A DNA stretch of 7,480 bases from Promethearchaeota archaeon (lineage in GTDB: Archaea > Asgardarchaeota > Lokiarchaeia > Sigynarchaeales > MK-D1), in assembly GCA_016839865.1 (NCBI GenBank), contig JAEOTN010000473.1:1-7480 (forward strand), written 5' to 3'. The notes below the pieces were generated by a model. It was not told the DNA's origin. It saw nothing but the letters and a program-made list of their open reading frames with translations, and did not search any database. The position numbers were made by a program, and so were the translations under genes. This document shows, in pieces, positions 1 to 6,984 of this stretch (its first letter is position 1; the number at the start of each line of letters is the position of its first letter).

Positions 1-20
1 CACTTTTAATCACCTATACT

Positions 21-40
21 TCTTCTAGAAGATTTTAGGT
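21..40. repeat. Left end structure of the TnpB element
   Basis: Seen: a perfect 12-bp palindrome (TCTTCTAGAAGA, 21-32) followed at once by TTTTAGGT (33-40). The same layout, in inverted orientation, occurs just after tnpB at 1376-1395 with a different palindrome but the identical octamer. An outer pairing of ACCTA (12-16) with TAGGT (36-40) can extend this copy into a larger imperfect hairpin. Inference: this marks the left end of the mobile unit that carries tnpB. IS200/IS605-group elements are known to have subterminal hairpins recognised by TnpA, but here the two ends are arranged as inverted copies. No target duplication is evident. Confidence 0.45.
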
Positions 41-133
41 ATAAATTTTTCTATGTGAAATTAATTCTTAGTCTTTAGACCTTGTAATAGGATAGAAAAT
101 CAGTAAAAGTAGATATTATGCTTCTGTGATTAA

Positions 134-155
134 ATACACACTTTGTATTTATATA
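134..155 (+). promoter_or_regulatory. Archaeal promoter of tnpB (TATA box 148-155)
   Basis: TTTATATA at 148-155 is centred about 26 bases before the ATG at 178, which places the expected transcription start at or very near the start codon (leaderless mRNA). No Shine-Dalgarno-like sequence precedes the ATG, in agreement. Five bases before the box lies ATACACACT (134-142), a 9-mer also found around the promoter of the minus-strand operon near 6.87 kb, so a shared regulator is possible. Confidence 0.6.
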
Positions 156-177
156 CACAATTTCGCTTCTTTCAAGT

Positions 178-1368
178 ATGCATCTCGTGCGTAGAATACA
201 AATCCATTCTACCCCCTTACTAGAAGAGTGTACCCGTGTATCCAAAGCATTGTATAATATTGCACTTTATGAAATTCGTCAACATTTCTTCCAGACACAC
301 ACTTGGAAACGGTATTGTGTGCTATATCACGAAATAAAACTCCATGAAATCTATAAACGTCTTTCCTCACTTTGTGGAGCACAAACTGCTCAGCAGGTAC
401 TAAGGCAAGTAGATCAAGCATTTAAGAGCTTTTTTACAGCATTGAAAGCATGGAAAATGGATTCCTCTAAATTTCTTGGTCGTCCTCGATTGCCCAAATA
501 TAAAAAGAAAAACAAACGTAACCTTCTCATCTTTACCAAACAACGATCTCGAATCAAAAAGGATCATGTATATCTCACACGAAACATGCACGAACGAGGA
601 TTTCAACCCATTCGCACGAATTTGACCGAGATCACTGGTGTAAGAATCGTCCCATGGGCAGACCGTTTCCAAATTGAACTAATTTATACAAAGGAGTCCC
701 AAAACCTTAGATTGAATAAAAATAAAAAATTGGGGATTGATATTGGTTTAAACAACATCGTAACTGCAATTGATAATTGCGGAAATACCCCGTTTATTGT
801 CAAAGGCAGTGTTTTGAAGAGTATCAATCAACATTATAACAAACTTACTGCATACTATAAATCTCTCGCAAAAAAATGTAATAATATTCATGTGACTAAA
901 TGTTTGATGCGTCTAGATCGTAAACGTAATAATAAAATCCATGACCAATTTCACAAGATATCGCGCATAATAATAAGCAGATGTATAGAACTCAATATTG
1001 GAATGATTGTTGTAGGTTATAATCCCGGTTGGAAACAAAAATTAAAATTACATAGAAATATCACTCAGAACTTTGCGTATGTTCCATTTTGGAAACTACT
1101 ATATATGTTGGAATATAAAGCGAAATTATTAGGTATTGAGTTCAAGCGAGTAACCGAGGAATACACCTCCCAAGACTGTTCGGTTTGTAGGATACGTCGT
1201 AAAGCAAATCGCAAACATCGTGGATTGTATGTATGTAATAACTGTGGAAGTGTGATGAACGCTGATGTAAACGCTGGACGTAATATTCTAACAAAGGTAT
1301 TCCCTGATACTGTTTGGTTAAGGGATAAAGGGTGTGTGGACCACCCTTTAGTGTTTCCTGTGCAATGA
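178..1368 (+). CDS. tnpB: TnpB, RNA-guided RuvC-like nuclease of an IS200/IS605-group (IS1341-like) element
   Basis: At 396 residues this is a full-length TnpB. The N-terminal half is a basic helical region with the typical run SKFLGRPRLPKYKKK (97-111). RuvC-I is LGIDIGLNN with Asp188. The RuvC-II segment reads IVVGYNPGWKQ (277-287) and has no Glu at the usual place. A zinc ribbon has Cys334, Cys337, Cys353 and Cys356. RuvC-III is NADVNAGRN with Asp363. Known for the family: TnpB uses a right-end RNA to cut DNA next to a short target motif and helps the transposon persist. No tnpA Y1 transposase is present, so the element would need one supplied in trans. In related TnpBs with a GYN..WKQ segment the acidic residue is thought to be supplied from elsewhere; Glu312 (MLEYKAKLLGIE) or Glu327/328 (TEEYTS) are candidates, by inference. 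The frame is intact, so it may be active. The start is supported by the TATA box. Confidence 0.93.
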   Translation: MHLVRRIQIHSTPLLEECTRVSKALYNIALYEIRQHFFQTHTWKRYCVLYHEIKLHEIYKRLSSLCGAQTAQQVLRQVDQAFKSFFTALKAWKMDSSKFLGRPRLPKYKKKNKRNLLIFTKQRSRIKKDHVYLTRNMHERGFQPIRTNLTEITGVRIVPWADRFQIELIYTKESQNLRLNKNKKLGIDIGLNNIVTAIDNCGNTPFIVKGSVLKSINQHYNKLTAYYKSLAKKCNNIHVTKCLMRLDRKRNNKIHDQFHKISRIIISRCIELNIGMIVVGYNPGWKQKLKLHRNITQNFAYVPFWKLLYMLEYKAKLLGIEFKRVTEEYTSQDCSVCRIRRKANRKHRGLYVCNNCGSVMNADVNAGRNILTKVFPDTVWLRDKGCVDHPLVFPVQ

Positions 1369-1395
1369 ACAGAAAACCTAAAAATCCTTAAGGAT
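1326..1395 (+). ncRNA. Candidate 3' part of the TnpB guide RNA scaffold (omegaRNA/reRNA)
   Basis: Known: TnpB guide RNAs come from the 3' end of tnpB and the element's right end, with the guide lying just past the element. Seen: a perfect 9-bp stem (1326-1334 pairs with 1342-1350, 7-base loop) overlaps the last codons of tnpB. It is followed by the palindrome at 1384-1395, and a T6 run lies at 1420-1425. The position fits, but neither the 5' limit nor the exact guide boundary can be read from the sequence. Confidence 0.35.
1376..1395. repeat. Right end structure of the TnpB element
   Basis: ACCTAAAA (1376-1383) followed by the perfect palindrome ATCCTTAAGGAT (1384-1395). Read on the minus strand this is palindrome plus TTTTAGGT, the same arrangement as at 21-40. 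The octamer faces tnpB at both ends. It lies 8 bases past the tnpB stop codon. The inferred minimal element is therefore about 1.37 kb (21-1395). Confidence 0.45.
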
Positions 1396-1744
1396 GTTCA
1401 TAAATTTTGTGTTTCTAGCTTTTTTCGGAAGGAGAAAACCTGTTTTTGAAATTCATTTCGCGTGGAGAACTAGTGTTGAGAATTTTATGTAAACTCTTCT
1501 CCAATGACCGATTGACTAGATCAAAGGTTAATAGTTTTAACGCTTGCTTGAGGAAATTTGACGTCCTACGCCGAGTTGTCATATCGAGGTGTCATATCGA
1601 TGATACACCCCTATTCTAAGGATATTGTCGTTTACTTCATTAGGGATCGAAGAGTGTGCGCAAGCCCCCATTAATACAGACACTCAGAAAATCCCGAAAT
1701 AAGGATTACCATGTAATACAATCCTGTAATACAAGGCGGATATC
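1396..1744. other. Intergenic stretch without a convincing gene
   Basis: No frame here resembles a known protein on either strand. It looks less AT-rich than the genes further right. It holds a T6 run (1420-1425) after tnpB, a 6-bp inverted repeat (1464-1469 with 1497-1502), two copies of TGTCATATCGA (1577-1587, 1590-1600) and two copies of TGTAATACAA (1712-1721, 1725-1734). Both repeat pairs have a 13-base offset. AGGATT (1702-1707) can also pair with AATCCT (1720-1725). No clear TATA box for the following gene was found. Confidence 0.5.
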
Positions 1745-2032
1745 ATGTCAAAGGATCACCTTCTTGATGACAACTGCTGCCGCGTTATACCAGTTAGAGA
1801 GATCCTACAATCCTGCTCTGAAACCGTACTAAAAACACTCGTCGATTCAGTGGAAATCTGTGGCTGCTGTGGAGAAATACGACCTAAACACATAGAAACC
1901 AGTATTAGAACTACCGGGAAATGTAATCTATGTAATTCCCTATACGAAGACATGCGAAGAGACAGCTTAGAAGCATTAGAGAATATGTTGGCGATAAGTC
2001 GATACCTGAAAATTGAAATCAACACGTATTAA
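1745..2032 (+). CDS. Small protein with two CxxC pairs (possible zinc ribbon), function unknown
   Basis: 95 residues, soluble, not recognised as a named family. The middle has CGCC (39-42) and CNLC (61-64), about 20 residues apart, a spacing fit for one zinc-binding ribbon. The flanks look helical: an N-terminal part with VREILQSCSETVLKTLVDSV and an acidic, leucine-bearing C-terminal helix after the second pair. A weak purine-rich stretch (AAGGCGG, 1733-1739) lies just before the ATG, next to the TGTAATACAA repeats, so repeats and start may share a regulatory role. Base use differs from the AT-rich genes downstream. A comparable frame runs on the opposite strand (1756-2025), but it lacks cysteine pairs or any familiar pattern, so the plus strand is preferred. 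A small DNA- or RNA-binding or adaptor protein is possible but unproven. Confidence 0.55.
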   Translation: MSKDHLLDDNCCRVIPVREILQSCSETVLKTLVDSVEICGCCGEIRPKHIETSIRTTGKCNLCNSLYEDMRRDSLEALENMLAISRYLKIEINTY

Positions 2033-2049
2033 AACAATTTATAATCTTT

Positions 2050-2066
2050 ACTTTCTCCTTTTTTCT
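2050..2066 (+). terminator. Pyrimidine/T-rich terminator after the small CxxC protein
   Basis: CTTTCTCCTTTTTTCT lies about 18 bases after the stop of the preceding gene, with a T6 core and no hairpin. Archaeal RNA polymerase is known to terminate at such T-rich tracts. It also lies before the promoter of the next gene, so the two genes are probably separate transcripts. Confidence 0.45.
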
Positions 2067-2090
2067 GATAACTGAAACAACACAACATTC

Positions 2091-2098
2091 TTTTATTG
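2091..2098 (+). promoter_or_regulatory. TATA box of the nitroreductase gene
   Basis: TTTTATTG is centred about 25 bases before the ATG at 2119. There is no Shine-Dalgarno-like sequence in between, so a leaderless or nearly leaderless transcript is expected. Confidence 0.5.
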
Positions 2099-2118
2099 AT
2101 GTAAGAGAAAATAATCAC

Positions 2119-2916
2119 ATGCAAGAACCCTACAAGTTTGACAATCCAACTCTGAATACCATTTTTAATCGAAGATCCGTTCGTGTTTTCAAAGATACCC
2201 CAATCCCCCCGGAAATTAAGGATACTATAATAACTGGGGCAACACGTGCTCCGACTGCAGGAAATATGATGTTTTATTCGATTATGGAGGTAGATGATCA
2301 AGAAAAAAAAGATAAACTCGTAAAAACCTGTGACAATCAACCCTTCATCGCAAAAACTCCTTTTATTCTAATATTCCTTGCTGATTATCAGAAATGGTAT
2401 GATTATGACCAGTATTGTGATGTACAAGAAATGTGTGCGAGAAAGGACATGGCGTATGATGAACCACGAGAATCTAACTTAATGATGTGCACAGTAGATG
2501 CAGTCATTGCTGCACAGAATGCAGTAATCACAGCCCAATCATTAGGATTAAGCTCGGTATATATCGGTGACATCATGGAAAATTATGAGACACACAAAGA
2601 AATGTTTAACCTCCCAAAATACGCGTTTCCGGTTGCAATGCTATGCATAGGATATGCTAAGCATCCTGAAAAATTGAAAGAGTTGAATCCACGATTCTCC
2701 AAAGAATTAGTCTTTCATAAAAATACGTATGACCATTGGACACGATCCAAACTCGAAAAATTTGATGCGGAATTGAATGAGATGAGAAAACTTCCTAAAA
2801 AATTTGCAGAAGATTTCAATAATATGGGACAATTTTTGTATTGGATGAAAAGTGGGGCAGATTTTTCAAAAGAAATGATCCGTTCAGTAAAGGAAATGCT
2901 GAAAAATTGGAAATAA
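2119..2916 (+). CDS. Nitroreductase-family FMN-dependent oxidoreductase
   Basis: 265 residues, a usual length for the family. The N-terminal FMN-phosphate motif is FNRRSVRVFKD (RRSVR at 18-22). It is followed by RAPTAGNMMFYS (43-54), the counterpart of the APSAGN flavin loop. A helix DAVIAAQNAVITAQSLGLSSVYIGDI (127-152) is the conserved core with the GL..VYIG flavin contact. The tail NPRFSKELVFHKNTYDHW matches the PRL..EAVVH.N.Y ending typical of NfsA/FMN-reductase-like members. Such enzymes are soluble homodimers that pass two electrons from NAD(P)H through FMN to nitro compounds, quinones, flavins or other acceptors; the substrate cannot be told here. The last 60 residues are rich in Lys, Phe and Met and form a C-terminal extension. 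It is likely transcribed alone from its own promoter and ends within a stem-loop. Confidence 0.9.
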   Translation: MQEPYKFDNPTLNTIFNRRSVRVFKDTPIPPEIKDTIITGATRAPTAGNMMFYSIMEVDDQEKKDKLVKTCDNQPFIAKTPFILIFLADYQKWYDYDQYCDVQEMCARKDMAYDEPRESNLMMCTVDAVIAAQNAVITAQSLGLSSVYIGDIMENYETHKEMFNLPKYAFPVAMLCIGYAKHPEKLKELNPRFSKELVFHKNTYDHWTRSKLEKFDAELNEMRKLPKKFAEDFNNMGQFLYWMKSGADFSKEMIRSVKEMLKNWK

Positions 2917-2949
2917 AAATGAAGAAAAATCGTGGGGTTACTTCATTTT
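2916..2949 (+). terminator. Stem-loop over the nitroreductase stop
   Basis: AAAATGAAG (2916-2924) and CTTCATTTT (2941-2949) form a perfect 9-bp inverted repeat with a 16-base loop. The right arm can alternatively fold with TGAAG (2949-2953) into a short 5-bp hairpin. There is no long T run after it, so its role as a terminator or an mRNA 3'-end structure is uncertain. Confidence 0.35.
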
Positions 2950-3005
2950 GAAGGGAGACTCGTGTAAAAACATATACGTTTAAACTGGCAACATATACAT
3001 TAATA

Positions 3006-3119
3006 TCAGAATCAAGCTTCCCAATAGGATAAGAACTTTTGATGATTGAACTGCAGAAGTAGGTTTTCATGAAAAAGCTGTGGAATAATAACTATCTGAT
3101 TTATCTTGCTTGATTCTGA
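3006..3119. repeat. 114-bp segment with 12-bp perfect terminal inverted repeats
   Basis: TCAGAATCAAGC (3006-3017) and GCTTGATTCTGA (3108-3119) are exact reverse complements. The interior has no gene but contains a further 12-bp palindrome, TTTTCATGAAAA (3064-3075), near its centre. This is the shape of a small non-autonomous inverted-repeat element (MITE-like). No clear target duplication flanks it, so a large hairpin RNA or chance is also possible. Two copies of AACATATAC (2969-2977, 2990-2998) lie just to its left. Confidence 0.35.
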
Positions 3120-3145
3120 ATTAGGAAAATTGATTTGGGGGACAT

Positions 3146-3153
3146 TTTTTAAA
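3146..3153 (+). promoter_or_regulatory. TATA box of the transporter gene
   Basis: TTTTTAAA is centred about 27 bases before the ATG at 3177, with no ribosome binding site in between. This predicts a leaderless mRNA and supports this start codon. Confidence 0.5.
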
Positions 3154-3176
3154 GAATAAAGATATTTATTGCTTAA

Positions 3177-4472
<1,296 letters not shown>

Positions 4473-4477
4473 CCTGT

Positions 4478-4783
4478 CTAAATTGCAAAAGATAGATGCT
4501 GAATCAAAAAAACTTCATCACCTGTGGTAGTACCATACCCTTTGTGATGTTCCATTAAACTGGTGGCAATTTCCGGTCCACATTATTCTTGATGACTTCC
4601 CACACTCGCATGAATCAATGTAATGGGAGTACTCTGTCCATCAATAACATAATGAATCTTTATTCCCCCATTATCCACGGATGGCATGAACCTTTTGGAT
4701 CTGTAACTCCTCTTAAATCTGTGTGTCAATGATTTAGAATTAGTTGTTTGAAAAAATTCTTTATTATTCTCTATTGTAAATTT
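4478..4783 (-). pseudogene. Fossil fragment of an IS5-like DDE transposase
   Basis: Reading the minus strand from 4783, an open stretch of 66 codons carries SLTHRFKRSYRSKRFMPSVD followed by NGGIKIHYVIDGQSTPITLI and HASVGSHQE. The core matches the GG..KIH.+VDG.G.P+...+T.G..HD block of IS5/IS427-like transposases, with the Asp of VDN or VIDG near the usual catalytic region. A TAA (4583-4585) follows, and the same frame continues for 34 codons to a TAG (4478-4480). The N-terminal part and the remaining catalytic residues are missing, so it is a dead remnant. It lies between two convergent genes and overlaps the last codons of the kinase gene in another frame. I saw no terminal inverted repeats. 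Confidence 0.65.
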
Positions 4784-5694
4784 TTAAGTTCTTCGTCAAT
4801 ATAATGGATTATCCTATGTAGAGGATCCATAATTGAGTGATATTCATCCTTACTAACGGGATTCTCAAGAAATGCTTGCTCTTTTCCTAAACCAATAGCA
4901 ATAGGGAAAATATACATCAAATACAGAAGCTCTTTCCGATCCAATGGAGTATGCCATTCATTCATTAAAGTGTCTAGCTGGAAAACCTCTGGTTTGTCTA
5001 ATAATATACTATTCAGTTTGAAATAGGCTGAAAATAAAATAGCGACTTGCATTTGTTTCGGACCATAAAATATCGGTGTTAAATCAATAATCGAAACGTT
5101 ATTGTCCGCAATTAAGATGTTATCTCGCCATAAATCCCCATGAAATAAATATTGTTCTCCTGAATTTAGAATTTGATTAAACTCCGGAATTTCAAGCAAT
5201 TCAATTAATTTTGTTTTTAAAAAGCATTTAGGAGTGTGATTGAGATAATAGGTGAGAACTTCCTTTATGTTTGGAATATCTCTATCCCTGAATTTGTCTG
5301 ATGCTACATGAATACGACGTGTAAATTCATGAACTGCTTTCATTATATTCGAAACATTTTGAGGTGAGGGATAATCTGTGAGAGCTTGACCTGGAAGATG
5401 CTTGGATACAGTGCAAATAAACGATTCCTCTCTCAAAATCACCGATGATATGTAATAGATTAAAGATGTTAAGTCATCTCCGTGATTCAGAGCATCTAAT
5501 AATTGTTGATCGAATTTGATTTGCTTAATATCTTGTTTATCAAATTTCACAATTAGTTTTGGTTCCTGGTCAACTAGATATACGCGAGTATATATTGATT
5601 CATGTAATTGGGTAGCTTTTGTGCAAGAGTTATTTAAAATTTCGTCAATCAGCGTTTTATAGTTGTATTTCATAATTTTGTCACTTACGGACAT
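4771..5694 (-). CDS. Phosphotransferase (APH/choline kinase-like fold)
   Basis: 307 residues. N-lobe: LIVKFDK with Lys50 as the likely ATP-binding lysine. C-lobe: LFHGDLWRDNILI (183-195), the family's Brenner motif with catalytic Asp187 and Asn192, followed by VSIIDLTPIFYGPKQMQVAI, where Asp204 takes the place of the DFG aspartate that binds Mg2+. Members phosphorylate small hydroxyl compounds such as aminoglycosides, choline, homoserine, fructosamine or sugars; the substrate cannot be inferred, and a resistance role should not be assumed in an archaeon. The core motifs are intact. A second in-frame ATG at 5671-5673 (MKYNYKTL) lies 26 bases after a TATTTAA-type box, which would suit a leaderless start and a 300-aa product. 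The final codons overlap the transposase fossil. Confidence 0.82.
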   Translation of the reverse strand: MSVSDKIMKYNYKTLIDEILNNSCTKATQLHESIYTRVYLVDQEPKLIVKFDKQDIKQIKFDQQLLDALNHGDDLTSLIYYISSVILREESFICTVSKHLPGQALTDYPSPQNVSNIMKAVHEFTRRIHVASDKFRDRDIPNIKEVLTYYLNHTPKCFLKTKLIELLEIPEFNQILNSGEQYLFHGDLWRDNILIADNNVSIIDLTPIFYGPKQMQVAILFSAYFKLNSILLDKPEVFQLDTLMNEWHTPLDRKELLYLMYIFPIAIGLGKEQAFLENPVSKDEYHSIMDPLHRIIHYIDEELKNLQ

Positions 5695-5695
5695 G

Positions 5696-5703
5696 TTAAA
5701 TAA
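5696..5703 (-). promoter_or_regulatory. Possible TATA box for the phosphotransferase, favouring the inner ATG
   Basis: On the minus strand TTATTTAA is centred about 26 bases before the inner ATG (5673) but almost touches the outer ATG (5694). Leaderless initiation at 5673 would follow the pattern of the other stand-alone genes here. For the outer start, only generic A/T-rich sequence lies at the right distance. Confidence 0.4.
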
Positions 5704-5705
5704 TT

Positions 5706-5731
5706 GGAAAAAAATTGAAAAAAAGAAAATT
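5706..5731 (-). terminator. T-rich terminator after the RHH-SHOCT gene
   Basis: Read on the minus strand, AATTTTCTTTTTTTC followed by AATTTTTTTCC begins about 17 bases after the stop of the upstream gene. It has two runs of seven T and no hairpin, as expected for archaeal termination. It separates the three-gene operon from the kinase gene. Confidence 0.5.
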
Positions 5732-5747
5732 GCGGAGTATCGGAAAA

Positions 5748-6569
<822 letters not shown>

Positions 6570-6575
6570 TTTTTT

Positions 6576-6671
6576 CTACTTCCTAATATTTCGTATTTTA
6601 TTTTTCATTTCAGCCATAAAACTTGTCATGTTTTTGTTCAAGTAAATTTCGTGATATTTGATTTCAGCCAT
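6576..6671 (-). CDS. 31-aa micro-protein B, paralogue of micro-protein A
   Basis: Below most annotation length cut-offs but well supported. It starts MAEIKYHEIYLNKNMTSFMA and ends in a basic helix finishing NIRK. An AAGGAGA ribosome binding site (6680-6686) stands 8 bases before the ATG. The stop is 6 bases before the ATG of the RHH-SHOCT gene, and its last codons AGG AAG form that gene's ribosome binding site. It shares 16 of its first 24 residues with micro-protein A. In the identical core YHEIYLNKNM, five codons differ between the two genes, all synonymously, which shows selection on the protein. It has no signal peptide and no long hydrophobic stretch. A beta strand (KYHEIYL) followed by a basic amphipathic helix is a plausible fold. 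Family and function are not recognised; a partner or modulator of the RHH protein is an inference from position only. Confidence 0.72.
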   Translation of the reverse strand: MAEIKYHEIYLNKNMTSFMAEMKNKIRNIRK

Positions 6672-6684
6672 AATTTTGTTCTCC
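6611..6684. repeat. Diverged direct repeat, copy 1 (within micro-gene B)
   Basis: 74 bases aligned without gaps to 6744-6817, with 57 of 74 positions identical by hand count. The unit spans the ribosome binding site, spacer and first 20 or so codons of the micro-gene, showing that the genes arose by tandem duplication of gene plus translation signal. Confidence 0.85.
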
Positions 6685-6686
6685 TT
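6680..6686 (-). promoter_or_regulatory. Ribosome binding site of micro-protein B
   Basis: AAGGAGA on the minus strand, 8 bases before the ATG at 6671. It is a strong match to the archaeal anti-Shine-Dalgarno sequence and one of the main reasons to accept this 31-codon gene. Confidence 0.7.
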
Positions 6687-6699
6687 ATTGGTTTATGTT

Positions 6700-6804
6700 C
6701 TATTTTCTCAGTGTTTGCACTCTTTTAGAGTGATTTCTTAGATCTGACATAAAACTGGGCATGTTTTTATTAAGATAGATTTCATGATATTGGGTTTCAG
6801 ACAT
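6700..6804 (-). CDS. 34-aa micro-protein A, first gene of the operon
   Basis: The protein starts MSETQYHEIYLNKNMPSFMS and ends with a basic stretch (HSKRVQTLRK). AGGTGA (6813-6818) lies 8 bases before the ATG, a good archaeal ribosome binding site. The gene is the promoter-proximal member of three genes on the minus strand; its stop is 28 bases before the ATG of micro-protein B, its tandem paralogue. The conserved core YHEIYLNKNM and the following SFM are identical in both proteins, while their codons differ silently. The C-terminal part is more diverged and three residues longer than in B. It is soluble, basic at the end, with no cysteine and no membrane segment. I do not recognise a family. 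It could be an antitoxin-like or regulator-binding peptide, but nothing in the sequence decides that. Confidence 0.7.
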   Translation of the reverse strand: MSETQYHEIYLNKNMPSFMSDLRNHSKRVQTLRK

Positions 6805-6817
6805 ATTATTTTTCACC
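6744..6817. repeat. Diverged direct repeat, copy 2 (within micro-gene A)
   Basis: Partner of 6611-6684 at an offset of 133 bases. Of the 17 mismatches, a large share falls at third codon positions of the two reading frames. The similarity fades past the SFM codons, where the C-termini have diverged. Confidence 0.85.
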
Positions 6818-6818
6818 T
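6813..6818 (-). promoter_or_regulatory. Ribosome binding site of micro-protein A
   Basis: AGGTGA on the minus strand, 8 bases before the ATG at 6804. Its spacing is the same as that of the site for micro-protein B. Its presence, together with a leader of about 45 bases after the TATA box, marks this as a leadered transcript, unlike the stand-alone genes in the window. Confidence 0.65.
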
Positions 6819-6820
6819 AT

Positions 6821-6902
6821 TGAGTGTGTTTCATACACATTTGAGTGTTAAGAATGTATTATGAGTGTGTATATTTAAAGTTTTGCATACTCAATACACA
6901 CT
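6821..6902 (-). promoter_or_regulatory. Operon promoter with repeated operator-like elements
   Basis: The TATA box on the minus strand is TTTAAATA (6872-6879), extended to TTTAAATATA. Around it are three plus-strand copies of TGAGTGT at 6821, 6842 and 6862, 21 and 20 bases apart (about two helical turns). A perfect 9-bp inverted repeat, AGTGTGTAT (6864-6872) and ATACACACT (6894-6902), flanks the box. TGTGT(N5)ACACA lies at 6825-6839. A protein bound here would cover the TATA box and the predicted start near 6850. The RHH protein encoded by this operon is the obvious candidate, as RHH repressors typically bind such repeats at their own promoter; this is inference. Confidence 0.6.
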
Positions 6903-6974
6903 GAGAAAATCGAAGTTTATTAAAAATGAAATTATGTAAATAAAATGAACTTAACAAAAATTGAATACACATTG

Positions 6975-6984
6975 GAGAAAAAAA
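6975..6984 (-). terminator. T-rich terminator after the 6985-7242 frame
   Basis: On the minus strand TTTTTTTCTCC follows the TGA stop immediately. No hairpin is seen. The 100 or so bases from here to the operon promoter (6903) contain only A/T-rich sequence and one more ATACACA copy (6965-6971). Confidence 0.4.

Noticed and set aside
1394..1492. 32-codon plus-strand frame after tnpB
   Set aside because: No ribosome binding site, no TATA box at the right distance and no conservation evidence, unlike the micro-genes at 6.6-6.8 kb.
1577..1734. CRISPR array
   Set aside because: Repeats are only two copies each, 10-11 bases long, with no spacers of regular length.
1756..2025. Minus-strand 89-aa frame opposite the CxxC protein
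   Set aside because: Nearly the same length, but lacks the cysteine pairs or any family-like motif; the plus-strand frame is preferred, though not with certainty.
2029..2340. Minus-strand 103-aa frame
   Set aside because: Overlaps the N-terminus of the well-supported nitroreductase and its promoter; no recognisable pattern.
2816..3070. Minus-strand 84-aa frame
   Set aside because: Runs across the nitroreductase end, the stem-loop and the inverted-repeat segment; no ribosome binding site or protein-like pattern.
4516..4549. Hairpin CATCAC/GTGATG with an inner TGGTA/TACCA stem
   Set aside because: Could be a transporter terminator, but it lies within the transposase fossil, lacks a T tract and is short; not enough to call.
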